Shown in pieces: positions 46,456-58,900 of a DNA stretch of 64,000 nt. The notes beneath the pieces were generated by a model. That model made no database searches. It saw nothing but the letters and a program-made list of their open reading frames with translations, and had not been told where the DNA came from. This DNA is from Aradus depressus (Eukaryota; Arthropoda; Insecta; Hemiptera; Aradidae), in contig OY759216.1 in the NCBI GenBank assembly GCA_963662175.1, positions 41,309,087-41,373,086 on the forward strand, written 5' to 3'. How positions within the stretch are numbered: position 1 is the first letter of the stretch; each line of letters starts with the position of its first letter. The translations under genes were made by a program, and so were the position numbers.

Positions 46456-46611
46456 TGTTGGTTGTTTCCGGCATTTTTTTTCCAGAGGTGTCTTCTTATT
46501 TTTTTGGACGATATTTCGGGACACTTACACGTCCCTTCTTAAGTGTCCCGAAATATCGTCCAAAAAAATAAGAAGACACCTCTGGAAAAAAAATGCCGGA
46601 AACAACCAACA
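46456..46611. repeat. Fold-back element with perfect 71-bp arms (family VII)
   Basis: Arms 46456-46526 and 46541-46611 are exact complements with a 14-nt loop. Across the loop the minus strand reads CTTAAGA, an A, GGGAC-(loop)-GTCCC, GAAATATC, in hammerhead order with G5 changed. Upstream of the first CLC coding exon. Confidence 0.85.
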
Positions 46612-46724
46612 GTGGAACATCCCAGAGAAGTGTAAGAAACACCTCTGTTGTTTTCATGTATTCAAGTATTTAATCTTATTTCAGAGGTATTTTTTTGGAA
46701 TACCCTACCTAACAGTATTGTTAA

Positions 46725-47115
46725 AAAACGGCTAAAGAGAAGTGGGGGATTAGGGGGGAGACTTAACACAAAAACTGTCGTTGAAATGAATGTGTCAACA
46801 CAAAATTTCGTATGTAAATTCAAATCCCTTAAGGACGATATCTATTAATTTTCCGCGGAATCAGCGGAAGGAAAGGGGAGGATCAGAGGGGGCTCAACTA
46901 AAAAAACCCAACAACTACTGATGTAATGAATGTATCGACCTGAAATTTTATATTTGAATTCAAACCCTCCTAAGGAAGCATCTATCAATTTTCCCGTGAA
47001 ATCGGTCGAAGGGAATCAGAAAAGGGCGATGATTAAAAAACCACTACAACAATCAATTGGTTTCGGAGTGAGAGCAGGGGATGTATATAGACAGTGATTC
47101 ACCGACGACGTTTTT
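46725..47115 (-). repeat. Repeat C copy, reverse orientation
   Basis: Three successive ~120-bp units can be seen, each with a variant of TGTGTCAACACAAAATTTCG / TGTATCGACCTGAAATTTTA, then CCTTAAGGACGATATCTATT and AATTTTCCGCGGAATCAG. It ends GTGATTCACCGACG. Confidence 0.75.
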
Positions 47116-47902
47116 GTATGACAAAAAGTAATGGTTAAGAGACCCGCAAGCGACTATCATGTTACAGCTTTATACAGACAAGTGCCTTATCAACAAATAC
47201 AGTTTCGTCCCATTGAATCTAAATACAGAATAGAAACAACATAAAATAACCATCGGACTATACGTTAACTACCGGACCTTGCTTCTGTTGTCATAAAAAT
47301 CCAGACATGATTTACGATGTTAGATCCTCAGTGATCATGATGGTTCCATACCTAGACAGCCAGATTGCATAAGGTAAAAAAAAGTTGTATTTTTATTTTA
47401 TTTTAATAGCATTAGTGCTGGCCATGGACCGCTTATATCACTCACTTATTACAGTGGTCAACAAAGTGAAACACGATGAATATCCCTACCATCAAACAAA
47501 CTAATACGTGACTAGTTTATAATTATCTGCATTTTTTATTTTCTCTCTCCTAACGGTGGACACCACAAAAAAAAACAATGCGATTAGTCACTCAGTGAGC
47601 TAGAAGAACAATATCCCTATAAAATATTATCGCCTTAATTAACATGCAGCCAACCTATCATATTAGCAATTGGCAGATTTAGTTTCCTAATACAAGAAAA
47701 AAATGTTCATAAAAACCAAAAATAAGAAAAAATTAATTTATTAACATTGGGAACACGACGACACTCAGAAACCAAGCATTCCACGTGATGGTGATAAGGA
47801 AGCTAATTTCCTGATAAGTGCAATAATCTCATTTCTAAAGCGGGAACAAAAAAGTATATATATATTTATATGAGACCAATATTTCAGTACAGGAAAAAAA
47901 GT

Positions 47903-48395
47903 AGGTGAATCACCGTCTATTTTCTTCCCCAGCACGAATTAATCAATTACGTTTTCGCTAAAAACTCAACATTCGACTTACATAGTGGCTTCTGAATCCT
48001 CAAACTAAATTTTGTGTCGATCCTTTCATTAGGGTAGTAGAGTCGAGCATTCTTCACTTCGACCGATATCGCGGAAAATTAACAGGTACCATACTTATGG
48101 AATTTAAATATAAAATTTCATGTCGATACATTCAATACATCAACAGATATTGGAATTTTTCACTTGAGAGCCCGTCCTCTCCGGCTGATTCCAAAATTAA
48201 TATAGGTGTCGTCCTTGGAGGCTTCTGGATGCACATACACAATTTCGTGTCGATACATTCATTCCATCGAGCAATAATCAGAAACATAGGTTTTTTAACT
48301 TTTGGAATTCCGGTGAAAGCTCAAAACTTAATTTCTGACCGATTACATAAGTACCCCTACATTTCGTACGGATGGAGAAGTTATAATTATTAAGG
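47903..48395 (+). repeat. Repeat C copy, most complete
   Basis: GTGAATCACCGTCTATTTTC opens it, then CTTCCCCAGCACGAATTAATC, and three degenerate units, each with (A)ATTT(C/T)GTGTCGATACATTCATT or a variant. It ends ATTTCTGACCGATTACATAA. About 490 bp. Confidence 0.8.
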
Positions 48396-48804
48396 TTGTC
48401 AATGCTACAATAGAGCTGCGCGGACTAAACTGATCCATTCCACCTCGGTTCCATTACGTGACCAGACCATAACTGCTCTCTCGGCTCTTCTTGGTGTGAA
48501 AGTTCGCTATAACACGCCCAACAAAACTAGTTTAGGCTCATGTACGAATTTTGGCGCATGTCCTATACAATTCAAAATATATTTATTTATTAACAACAAC
48601 AAAAAATATATTTATTAACATTGGGAACCCGGGGGTATACAGAAACCAAGCATTCACGTGATGGTGATAAAGAGTAATTTTCTAAATGTAATAATCTCAT
48701 TTCTAAATCGGGAATATATATATTTATTCTTCCCTTCTACCGATATCGCGGAAAAAAAGTTTAAAAATTTAAAATAATTTTTTTATTTAAAAAAAATCTG
48801 TATG

Positions 48805-48935
48805 TGTGGGCATATAACTCTCAATGGAATGAATGTACCGAAATTTTGTATGTGTATCCAGAACTCTTTAAGGACGACACCTATTAATTTTGAGCGGAAT
48901 CAGCCGGAGGGGAGGGGGTCTCAACTAAAACATAA
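48805..48935 (-). repeat. Repeat C, single unit
   Basis: AATGAATGTACCGAAATTTTG, GTGTATCCAGAACTC, TTTAAGGACGACACCTATT, GCGGAATCAGCCGGAGGGGA, GGTCTCAACTAAAA: one reverse unit. Confidence 0.7.
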
Positions 48936-49101
48936 TAACTAAACTATTAACATATTTCATGAGGATTATTATATCTCCATTTGTTCTTTATTATCTACAT
49001 TCGCCAAACAACTTAAGTTTGAAGTATTACATCTGATGAAGCTCTATAGGGAAAAACAAATACTATATTCAATGTAATTTTATATTTTAAAAAAATTAGA
49101 A

Positions 49102-49342
49102 TTTTTTATACCAACCACGCTTACAGATCACACACTCTCTCCCCCTTCTCAAAATAATTTCATACTGGCATTAATGGGTATATGAAAGTAGTGAGTTGGC
49201 GTCAGAGTTATTTTTTTGTTTCAGTGTACAGCGTAATTCTGATAGAGACTTTCTTATACCCAGTCATGTCGTATGAAATGAATTTGACAGGAGGATTGGG
49301 GGAGGGAGAGTGATCTGAAAAAAAAAAGTGGTTGGTATAAGA
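49102..49342. repeat. MITE-like inverted repeat
   Basis: TTTTTTATACCAACCACGC...TCTCTCCCCCTTCTC at 49102-49165 mirrors GGGGGAGGGAGAGTGATCTG...GTGGTTGGTATAA at 49270-49342. The ~100-bp middle has no ORF. Confidence 0.75.
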
Positions 49343-49344
49343 AG

Positions 49345-50470
49345 GTTCTGTTATGGCTACATCGTCAAGTATTTTATTTAAATTAAATTGTTACTATGCG
49401 ATTCAATTTAAACATTATTTCCTAAATCTGAGGAGTCATAAAGATTGAAAATTCATTAGAAAGCATTTTTTATAAGAACCAACTTTTAGATAGAACTAGC
49501 GTTTTTGCATAAGAAAAATCTTTTTAAAAAGGAAATTTTAGAAGTTTTTCGGCATGTATCTCACAATCCGAATTCTCAATTCCAAATTTCAAGTTAATAA
49601 CTACAAGCGTTTCTGCGTTTGAGCACACACAACTTTCCATCACATACGACACGCACACACAAGCAGACACCATCGCGAAAATGGTCAAAACATATTCAGG
49701 GGGCCTTAAAATATAAAAATACGTTGAAAACTCGATCTCAGATTTTCGCACGATTACAATGCTTTCTTATACTACAGGCATAAGAAAGTGAAAACAAAAT
49801 TATAATTCCCTCATCTGTTGAACTTTACAATTTAAACGAGGAAACCATAATACATTTGTTTAACAAAATATTTGGTTATCTAATCTATTTAGTCATTAAA
49901 GAAATCTAAATAAACAAACATTAATCCACTGAAGGTGATATAAAAACTCACATCTTAACAATCACACACATAGACACAAAAACAGTATCCGAAACTTACG
50001 GAGCAACTAAATTTAATGTTTCAAACAGATATTAAATTACAGACTGAGCGAAATAACGAAGAGAGTCATGACATTCAAAAGGCCTGACTCATTAAAATTG
50101 TCATTCAGCGTTTTTATACAATAACAGAACAATGAGAATGGGTACATTATAGAGTGGGCTGAAAAATTACTTTTTTCAAATTTTAAGCTTCAAAGTTGCC
50201 ATGAAGTATAAGCATACAAGAACATTTCTATTTATTTTAATTTGAGACTTTGAGTTTCTATCAAGGTCTTAAATTGTCAAAAAATGTGGTTTTTTTTAAA
50301 AATAAATTTTAATCGTTCAAAACAGAATTCATTTTTACGAATATCAGTGAGTTTCAGCAAGTAACAGAAACATTGCTTTTCCAGATCAACTTGGATAAAA
50401 AACTAGCTTCAAATATCACATTTTATTACTAGGTACATATAACTAATCCAATTTATGGTACTTTTTTTTT
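49345..50470. other. No feature seen
   Basis: AT-rich DNA upstream of the CLC coding exons. No exon, tRNA or bounded repeat recognised. Confidence 0.45.
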
Positions 50471-50474
50471 TTTT

Positions 50475-50645
50475 TTGCAGAGATATTGTGGAACAAACAA
50501 TGAAAAAATAAAAACACAAATATTTTTTGAAATTTTGTATAATTCACAAAATATATATAATATGGGAGTACTTTCGGTATTGCTATAATCTTCAGACTTA
50601 ACAAATACAGTATTTGTAGTGAAATAGACAATATTACGTTTTTCT
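50475..50645. repeat. Fold-back element, family I, decayed copy
   Basis: GCAGAGATATTGTGGAACAA matches the family I lead. TATGGGAGTACTTTCGGTATT follows. The minus strand reads CTGAAGA-TTATAGCAATACC-GAAAGTACTCCC, so CTGANGA and GAAAGTACTC are kept. The right arm is largely lost. Confidence 0.65.
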
Positions 50646-50729
50646 TTATTTTTTTTAATCCAATTTATTTAAGAAATATTAAATTTAATGAGCTAGTAAA
50701 TGTTAATCAAAAAAATACATAACTTATTT

Positions 50730-50979
50730 AGTTATTCATTATGACTCATGCCCGGGCTTCAACTACAAGGTCATATCGCTTACTACCAGAGCGTTCATTC
50801 GTCACTCTGGTGCACGTGAGCCCGACTTTACTATGAGTATATACTTACTATCCTAAATTTTTCCTACCCCAAGTTTTTATTCATCTAGGGTAGGGTTTCT
50901 TTAACGAGTACCTGAAATTGAACAGGCTCGGGACCATCGCTTAATGTCCCATCCGAAGGACGGCTTGCTGAAGAAAACT
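50730..50979 (-). repeat. SINE-A copy 10
   Basis: Reverse tail TTATGACTCATGCCCGGGCT, ACTACCAGAGCGTTC, CATCTAGGGTAGGG, TTTAACGAGTACCTGA, GCTCGGGACCATCGCTTAAT, CATCCGAAGGACGGC. The head is missing. Confidence 0.8.
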
Positions 50980-51469
50980 CGTTTCTTAAATGAATAACAA
51001 CTATGCTCCATAGCTATCCATGGCAGTGGCGAAGGCAAAATCTAAATATTTATTTATTAAAAATAGGTTTATTTATTAGTGCATCACAGCATTTTACACC
51101 GACGGAACCCTTCATTGTATGACCTGATTACACTTTTCTGCAATTATGTTTTTCATCTCACCATAACCTTTTCTCAGAGAGAGAATCCGTATCTTGTAAA
51201 TCTACAAAAAAAAACTTGTAAATTGGTACCGGTTTCTTGGGATCGTCTTACGCATTACATCATGTATCCTGTATAATCTCTTCTGTCGCCGGGTAACTTC
51301 TTTTGATAGAGATAGGTCATTTATAGATATATTATATAGTGGGAAGAGATTCATACGATATCCAACTTTGAACATGAGCTGCTAAGTGGTAACCAACCGC
51401 CCTTCTCAAATTGCCACCCATACCTATTTTGATTTCTATGTTGAGAAACGCAGACAGATTATGGAAATA

Positions 51470-51660
51470 AATAAATAAAATGAAAATTATTTTTGAAATA
51501 TTGTCTACTCCAAGAAACAATTGTATATATATATTACCGGTTTCGACATTACACCATCGTCAAGTTTCGCCAATGAGTTACAACGATGGTGTAAATCGGT
51601 GATAAATGTAACTTCCTGTGAAATAGACAATATTTCAAAAAGAAGTTTGTTTTATTGATT
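51470..51660. repeat. Fold-back element with hammerhead-like core (family II)
   Basis: Outer arms: TTTTTGAAATATTGTCTACT (from 51490) and AATAGACAATATTTCAAAAA (to ~51642). Minus strand 51534-51562: TTGACGA, a T, GGTGTAATGTC(C), GAAACCGGTAAT, with the CCGG palindrome. C3 of the core is T here, so predicted inactive. Confidence 0.65.
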
Positions 51661-52611
51661 TAATATTGATTTCACAGCGATTTGATTCAAACGAAAGTGA
51701 TCGAATGGGGAACATACCACAAACTTCCACGGTGGAAGACAAGCGTCTGAGGAGGTGGATAAAGGAAGGCAAATGGAAAGAAGAAATAAAAACTTCAATT
51801 GTTTATCTTAGTTGTTTCAGCAATCAGAGAGTCAGAAAAAGGACAGCTTACACCAACAAACCAGTTGTTTAAAACGAAAAACAATAACTACAGAAACAGA
51901 AACAATATCAGGTGAAGTATTAACATTATTACCTTCTAGTCCACCTCTGATCATGGTTTAAGAAACTCACATTTCAAAGACTACCCCATCAAAATTACAT
52001 AATCAGTCTGGGCTGGATTAGAGATTCCTCATGTCTGAAGAAGAAAATGTGTACACAATGAATCAATCATCACATAAAAACAATTAATTCATCTATTTAA
52101 TTATCAATTAATTCATCTTGAATAGCTTAAGCAAAATAATATTAATGTCCTATTTACTGATTATCTATACTTACAGGCAACAGGTGTAACTAACTTTATA
52201 TCAAGCTAGCAGAATAGAATTAATTACTTTTCAGAGAATACTGATTCGAGTGTAATAAAAGCTTGAAAGAAGGATATCAACCCAAATGTAGCAAGAGATA
52301 ATCGTAACAGTACATAGTGACCTTGTTTCAACCAGGTAAATTACGCCGACGAAATGTGTTAATAATGAAATACACCTCATAAATACAGGAAATACGTTAA
52401 TGTTTCAAAGCTTAGAAGCGCTAAAACTATTCTTAAACCATGAACAGAGGAACGAGAAAAACAAGTTAACATGCGCATTAATTACATAGTATTTATTTAG
52501 TCAGTAATTAAGGTTAATTCCCATGGAAAACTACAATTAACAAGACTTAGTCTTCAAACATTATAAAAATACTTTATAAAACTTTTTTAATAGTTAAAAG
52601 TGCTTTATTAC

Positions 52612-52659
52612 CTTAACATAACCTTTCCACTTGTGGTTCAGTTCCGAGAAGTAATCCAT
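52612..52659 (-). CDS. ClC-c: Probable alternative first coding exon of the CLC gene
   Basis: ATG at 52659 encodes MDYFSELNHKWKGYVK and ends AAG before GTAATA, phase 0, exactly the phase in which coding exon 43032-43167 starts (VSNGQQNW). Alternative short N-termini from separate promoters are usual in CLC-3/5 genes. It would replace MEKHPLRG...GEK. The peptide is 16 codons, so proof needs transcripts. Confidence 0.5.
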
Positions 52660-52931
52660 TCTTCAGGCACAGGTTTCTAATTATATTCATATTTGTAATT
52701 ACTTATTCAAAAAAATGTGAAGCAAAAATAACATCAAAAGAGAAAAAAAAAAGAAAATCTACTTAAAAACACTGAGGAGAACGCTAGAAGGAAAGTCATA
52801 TACTCATCTAACAAGTGCCAAAAACAACTTGCATAAGAAGCAACAAAAAGAACTTGACTCTAAAAATGAAGCATGAAATGAAATAAAAACAATAAAACTC
52901 ACCATTTTGACGTCTGAGTGAAAAATCTTAC

Positions 52932-53021
52932 GTAAGAACCATTAACACACGAAAAACTTGGGCCATTGAGCAGGCTCACTTGAAGTTCGATTTCCTTGAT
53001 TTCTCTTGACTTAGAAAACAT
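52932..53021 (-). CDS. Weak candidate for another first coding exon
   Basis: ATG at 53021, 30 codons (MFSKSREIKEIELQVSLL... ending VNGSY), then TAC|GTAAGA, phase 0, so it too could splice to exon 43032-43167. No homology; may be a 5' UTR exon or chance. Confidence 0.22.
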
Positions 53022-53337
53022 TCCCAGCGAACAGTCGATCTTTCTAAGAATCCCTCAAATAAACTCATATACAGTAATTAATAACTCCATTAAATTAGAG
53101 TTTGACATTTTTTTTGAATTTATTTTTCTATGTATGTTTCTTTTAAATATATGAAAATCAGCAATAATAATGGAACCAGAGTTAATTTACTTTTTCTTTA
53201 GTATATAGAACTTTTTCAGATATTAGTGTGAATAAATTATTTCAGACAGAAAGTTAAGTTCGAACAAAATTAACATATAACAAAAATCGTTGAATGATGT
53301 AAAAAAAAGGAAAATAGAGAAACGATGGAAGTAAATT

Positions 53338-53354
53338 GGGGGGGGGGGGGGGGG
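53338..53354. repeat. Poly-G tract (17 nt)
   Basis: Uninterrupted G run; its length may be unreliable. Confidence 0.85.
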
Positions 53355-53744
53355 ATGACGGTACTTATTTAAAAACATTTGGTTATTCTTTCGAACCTCC
53401 TGACCCGTGCTGTATTACCTTTCAAATCTTGACAAAAACATTTCCTCGTCATGAACTTTCAGAACCCTTCAGTTTACATCCTACCCGACTATGTACTAAA
53501 ATATTTTGGTTTTTACTAAAGCAATTTTCTTGAACCGGTCACTCCGTTAATAGGTGCCACTAAGACAAGTACTTCCGAGTTTTATATGTCTACTATTTTT
53601 ATTTGTGGGAGCAAGAGGCTGCCAACAGACACACACGACCAAGTTGGCCGCTACGTTTCTACCGGACTTAGGTGATAGATATACCGGTCCTTGAATAATA
53701 CAAGATAAAATAATAATAGAATGACTAAAAATGTATTGTCTCAC

Positions 53745-53812
53745 CTGAGACAGGATGATGGTGAACAGGCCTGTATCAACTTGAAGATCACCAAATGATG
53801 AGCCATATTCTT
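53745..53812 (-). other. Unassigned candidate exon
   Basis: 68 nt bounded by CGTTTACAG and CTCAG|GTGAGA, both good splice sites. Entered with two bases to finish a codon, it reads EYGSSFGDLQVDTGLFTIIL then SQ, open throughout, ending in phase 0. It could be an internal 5' exon of the CLC gene or an exon of a different minus-strand gene. I do not recognise the peptide. Confidence 0.3.
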
Positions 53813-53829
53813 CTGTAAACGGGCATCAA

Positions 53830-55980
53830 GAATAGACTAGCTGGTTTTAAAATTAATATTACACGTCTCTGAGGTTGTAAAGCAACTTTGTTTATAGCAC
53901 GGGTTCTGCCAGTCCAAATAAATGCTGGTTCATTTAATTATATGTTAGAATTGTTGCCATATGCAACAACCAGCAACCGCGATGTAATTGATAATAGTGC
54001 TGAGTGGCGGGAGAGAAAGGCTGCCCATTGGCAAGTCCTCATGGCGAAATAATATAAAATTGTTAAGACTGAATAGACTAAAAAATAAAATTAAAATAAA
54101 GACGAGATGATGCGTTTATTTCTTTGTGAGCAGTATGATTGACTGAGTGATTTGATCAAGGAGGTATGGGGTGAGCTGAGACGGCCCCTGCTGCTTAATG
54201 CCTCTGTCCTATTTCTTGCCAAGGATGGCCCGAACTCCCAGCTGCAAAAGCGTAACTCATAGATGTAGTCCGATAAGAGAGCGCTTGATGCTCATTATAG
54301 GTTTGGAAGGAGTCATTTTCGCCTTGGAGACAATAATATTTAGTTAACAACGGAACCCTTATAATTGACGGGATGGGAACAAGTGCAATTGGTTGTTGTT
54401 CTGGGTTTTGACATGCTCCAGATATATGCTATGTCAGCACCGAACATACAAGCCTATGAATGTTTGTTAACCCTGGTATCGTTTCCATTGGACGACAGAG
54501 TGGCACTTAAACGGTTCTTCGGGTGGATAACGCAGAGGTTAAAGACAGGGGTTGTCCAAGGCCCCTAAGTTGAGTTCCCAAGTCAACGATTTCTTGAACA
54601 CTATCATAGTCTAGCCTGAAGGGTGTGGAGCGCGCGGTTCACCACAGGCGTACGGACCTCGGCATTATTTCTGTCCAGTAGATGGATGAAGGACCTATAA
54701 TGACTGGAATTTTGGGATCCTTATAGTAACATCTTAATTAAGAGTAGAACCATTTTTTTAGAAAACTTGTTTATCTAGCCTCCATCGTCCCATTTACTAA
54801 GTGGCTGGAATTTAAAAAAAAAATACCTGTGGCTGTACACTTTAGTTTAGTCTGAAATATTTTCTTTCCATATAGTTATTAAATTCTAACAAAATAAATC
54901 AGAAAATTTCACCATTAGTCCTTACCAAATCTTCACTGATAATTCAATGCCAATTCGATCATTTCTTTAAAGTGATGAACCATTTCTATGGTTCCGTGCC
55001 CAAAGCGTTCAAATGGAACCCGCCTTATTCTGTCTTTCACAGTTTTCTAGCTTCGAAACTACAGAGCTACAATAATGAAATTTGCATTGCTTATAAGTTG
55101 AGCGTCCAATATGAAATTCTAAAAATTGGTTTCCACTCAAATGTTGGTACTACATATTTGGTCTTCACGATTTTGTAATACTAATGTTGCTCAAAACGCA
55201 GCCGCTAGATATTGCGGGTTGTAACTTCATTCAAACCACAAAACCAATGAATAAAAAAACAGCTGATTTCTAGTAACACTAGCATGGAAGAAATGTTGAG
55301 GGACCGGAACCAGCATGGCAATTGGCCAGTTATCCAGTGTAATATAATTTAAAAATTTGTTGAAAATATATAATTTTTTTTAAAATAAAAGTAAAAAAAA
55401 AAATTGTTTGTTAATAGACTGAGTGTAAACTGAAAAAAAAAACCAAGTGCCATGAAATAGAATTAAACGGTATAAAAAAACAGTATAAAGTTCAAGGGCT
55501 TTTTGACATACGGTTCGGTAAGGTAATACCGGTATGCATAATTGGTATGCAGTGAATACAAGGAAACAGGCCTACCCGGTAATCTTGACATATCTTTTGA
55601 TATATCATTCATGGATTTCCCTGATTTTCAGATTCTTTTGTCACCCTGGAACGCCTCTAGCTGGAAATGTCCGGAATGATCAAAACGAATACAGCCTCAA
55701 TGACTGGTGTGATAAAGTTTACCTTGCATGTGATTGAGCTTTACGAAAATTCATGTTTTTCTTTTTTGGAATACCTCTTTTAAATAAAAATTAACATTAA
55801 AAACATACGAAAAGAAGAGAAATGTATTAATAAATATTACCAGTAAATCGTAAACACACTCATTTCATTTTATTCGAACCAAAATCAACAGAAAAAAAAA
55901 ATTAAAACAACCAAACAATATATTCAACTTTTTTTTTTTTTTCATTTTAAATATTAAATTTTCACTTTAAGTCTGTACAA
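53830..55980. other. Intergenic, decayed repeats only
   Basis: 54120-54720 is more GC-rich and has broken open frames on the plus strand that look like old mobile-element sequence; no motif identifies it. The rest is AT-rich. Confidence 0.35.
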
Positions 55981-58900
55981 TTTACGAATATATATATTTA
56001 TATGTATAGTAGTAATATACTAATAATATATAAGACACAGTATTATCCACAATTAAACGGGAAAGAACAAAAGGAAACACATTGCTAAACTCAAAATTGC
56101 CTAAAACAGAGTATATTGCCATATCATAAATACACACGTGATTCAAAATTAAAACGTTTACATACACCCGATATTTTAAAAATAACAAAAAAATAATGAG
56201 CCTTTTTAGAAAAAATAAAGGAACCATATTTAATTGTGAATTTTTATTTATATATATATTTTTTTTCTGTTTTAAAAATAACAAAAATAAGTTTCTTTTC
56301 ATCTGATATTCAAATTAAGGAACTAATTGTTAGTGTTCTTACAAATATAAATATCCGACACATATTACAAATATATATTATATAACAATTTAAAAAGTAA
56401 AAATTAATAATATAACTTCAATGAATAAATAATTAAGTTTTAAAGAATCAGTGCTCATCTCAAGTTTAGCAAAGTGTATCATTTAGAAACTTATCTTTTA
56501 AATTTAATATTATTATTTTTTTTACATAAGATAAAATACATTTACATATTAACAAGTTTTTGTCCCAAAGTGGCTAAAAATTAAAATATAAGGAGTGAAT
56601 TTACATTACAAATACATCATTAAATTTTTGACACTACAACATGGAATCTTGAAAATCAGTCGATGTCTCTTCACAAATAAAAAGAAAAAAAACTCTTCTT
56701 GTAGCCAATCACGATATTTTGAAAATGGTGCATTCTGCGCACTAGGGCTCACATATTTTAGTTCGTTTTCAATTATTTATTAAAGTTATTATCACTTGGT
56801 GATAAGACTTCATTCACTCTTATTTTATAATATATATATAAATATTTCTTATATGTATATTGAATTATATAAAACACACTCATATATATATTACCTAACT
56901 TAATTTTTATATTTAAATTATGATTGAAAATAATATTTATAACAATTATTCTTAAATACCACCAGCAAATTTATGATGGATATATTTAATCAATAAAAAG
57001 CTTCAATATAACATCAAATATCGCTTAAAATTATTTACAAGCGAACTATATCACATACGTAGTAGTAACATCTAGAAAGAAGCTACATCGTTTATATATT
57101 CAAAACCCCAACTTTATAATTACATCTTTATTTATAATTTATTTCATAACGAATAAAAATAATAACAATAAACCAAATGAGCACCGAAGAGGTACAATGC
57201 GGTTAGAGTTATTTGAAATTACGATTACTGAATTCATCATTTCTAAGAAAAATAAAAAAAATATTTTATTCCAAGTTAATTATTGTTGAGTGGTGAAAGA
57301 TGTGGAATACACCCGAGGAAATCGTTTTCTTTTTAATGTACATTTTGACTCATTACATCATTGGAAAATGCACACTTTGGCTGATCTCGAAGAAAAAGTA
57401 ACACATGACATGTATAACATTCGATAGTGTCCCACAAAAGATGTCCACCATTCGTCGAATTGTCAATGCTCCCTTCTACGTTACCAACAAAGAACGACAG
57501 AAATATGGCCTTTCTCTCGACTTACAACTTTTCACAATAACCTCCTTCGTCGCCTCATTTCTCCCATTCGACATAACATTTCTGTTTGTGTACATTTAGC
57601 CAACAATTTTGCATCACAGCATTATAAAAGTACATATATAGATATTAACCTCTAGACATGTGAACTTGCATGGGTCTACTAAATCCGTTGAAATAATAAT
57701 TGAACGAAATGAGCTACAAAATTGAACTTAACCTTTTTTTGGTGTTAATTTTTTACGGTACCATAGATTTTGTGTAATAGTTATAAAGCTAACATAAAGA
57801 AAAAGTTGTAGTAAAGGCAGACAACGGAACTATTCGATCATTTGAATAGAAAATAACACCTCAAACTTGCCCATTCAAGACATTTTTGAATCAGTTCAGA
57901 GAGAGTGTTGTGTTATAATATTGTTTCTAAACGTTCCAGTCGTTAGAACCCAAGATGTGTCATTTCGATTGTTCTAAAAAAAATAATAATTAGCCCTGTA
58001 TACAAGCGTCAGTCATTAGGTCTGCTTCAGTTTTGAAAAGGACAATAAATTTCTCTGAAAGCGAGTACAAACCCCCTTCAGTGGCCAGGTATGAGGTATC
58101 ATATCACCGATTATAATGACCCAATTTGGAATTGGTTAAATAAACAGTTTTACCATGTCAACATTAAATTATTATTAAATAAAAAAATTATATGGTGCCA
58201 TGCAATCGAAGCCCAAAAGTCCATTTCATGTTGTAGCAATTTTATTTTTTATTTCAATTGACTTTGAAAACTCTGTGCAAGTATATCAATCTAATGCAAA
58301 CTCAAAATTTCAAGAAATAAGGGAAACAAAGGGATGGAGGACACCTTTCATAGGACACCCACCCTGTCCAAATAACAAAAAATTTCTATTACTATAATGG
58401 TAAATGCATAATAAAGTAAATTTGAAGGAATTGTCTAAAAATTGTAAAAAAAATTATGAACGTCGAGAAAAAAAATAATAAGAAGAACATTTAACATTAT
58501 TAATATATATTTTATATATTCTAATATTTTACACATTTTTTACATAGTGATAATGTATACACAAAGATAAATCACGTGTCAAAGTGCAATTACTGTACTT
58601 TGCACAAATATTATACTTATACTGAAACATATTCAGAATTATTAACAAAACTACATAATATAATAATATAAAAATAACTATAGACTTTCTGAATATAATG
58701 CTTCAGTAAGAGAAGGGTTGTTCATGATGAATAAAAAAGGTGAGAGATATACAGTCCCGGTCCCATGATGTTCACAATTTTCTCGAAATTGGAACCGTAT
58801 GACTTGTGTATTGCATTTGTATTCTGGCACAGAATGGTGCCGTTTCGAATTCAATTCGAATGGCACCATATGAATCTTTTTGCAATATTTTTTAAAGGTA

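Noticed and set aside
48097..48393. 98-codon open frame
   Set aside because: It lies inside Repeat C; the same region in other copies is broken by stops and shifts.
52020..52060. CATGTCTGAAGAAGAAAATG as another hammerhead-like core
   Set aside because: CTGAAGA is present, but no pairing stem and no GAAA-palindrome follow, and there are no inverted arms.
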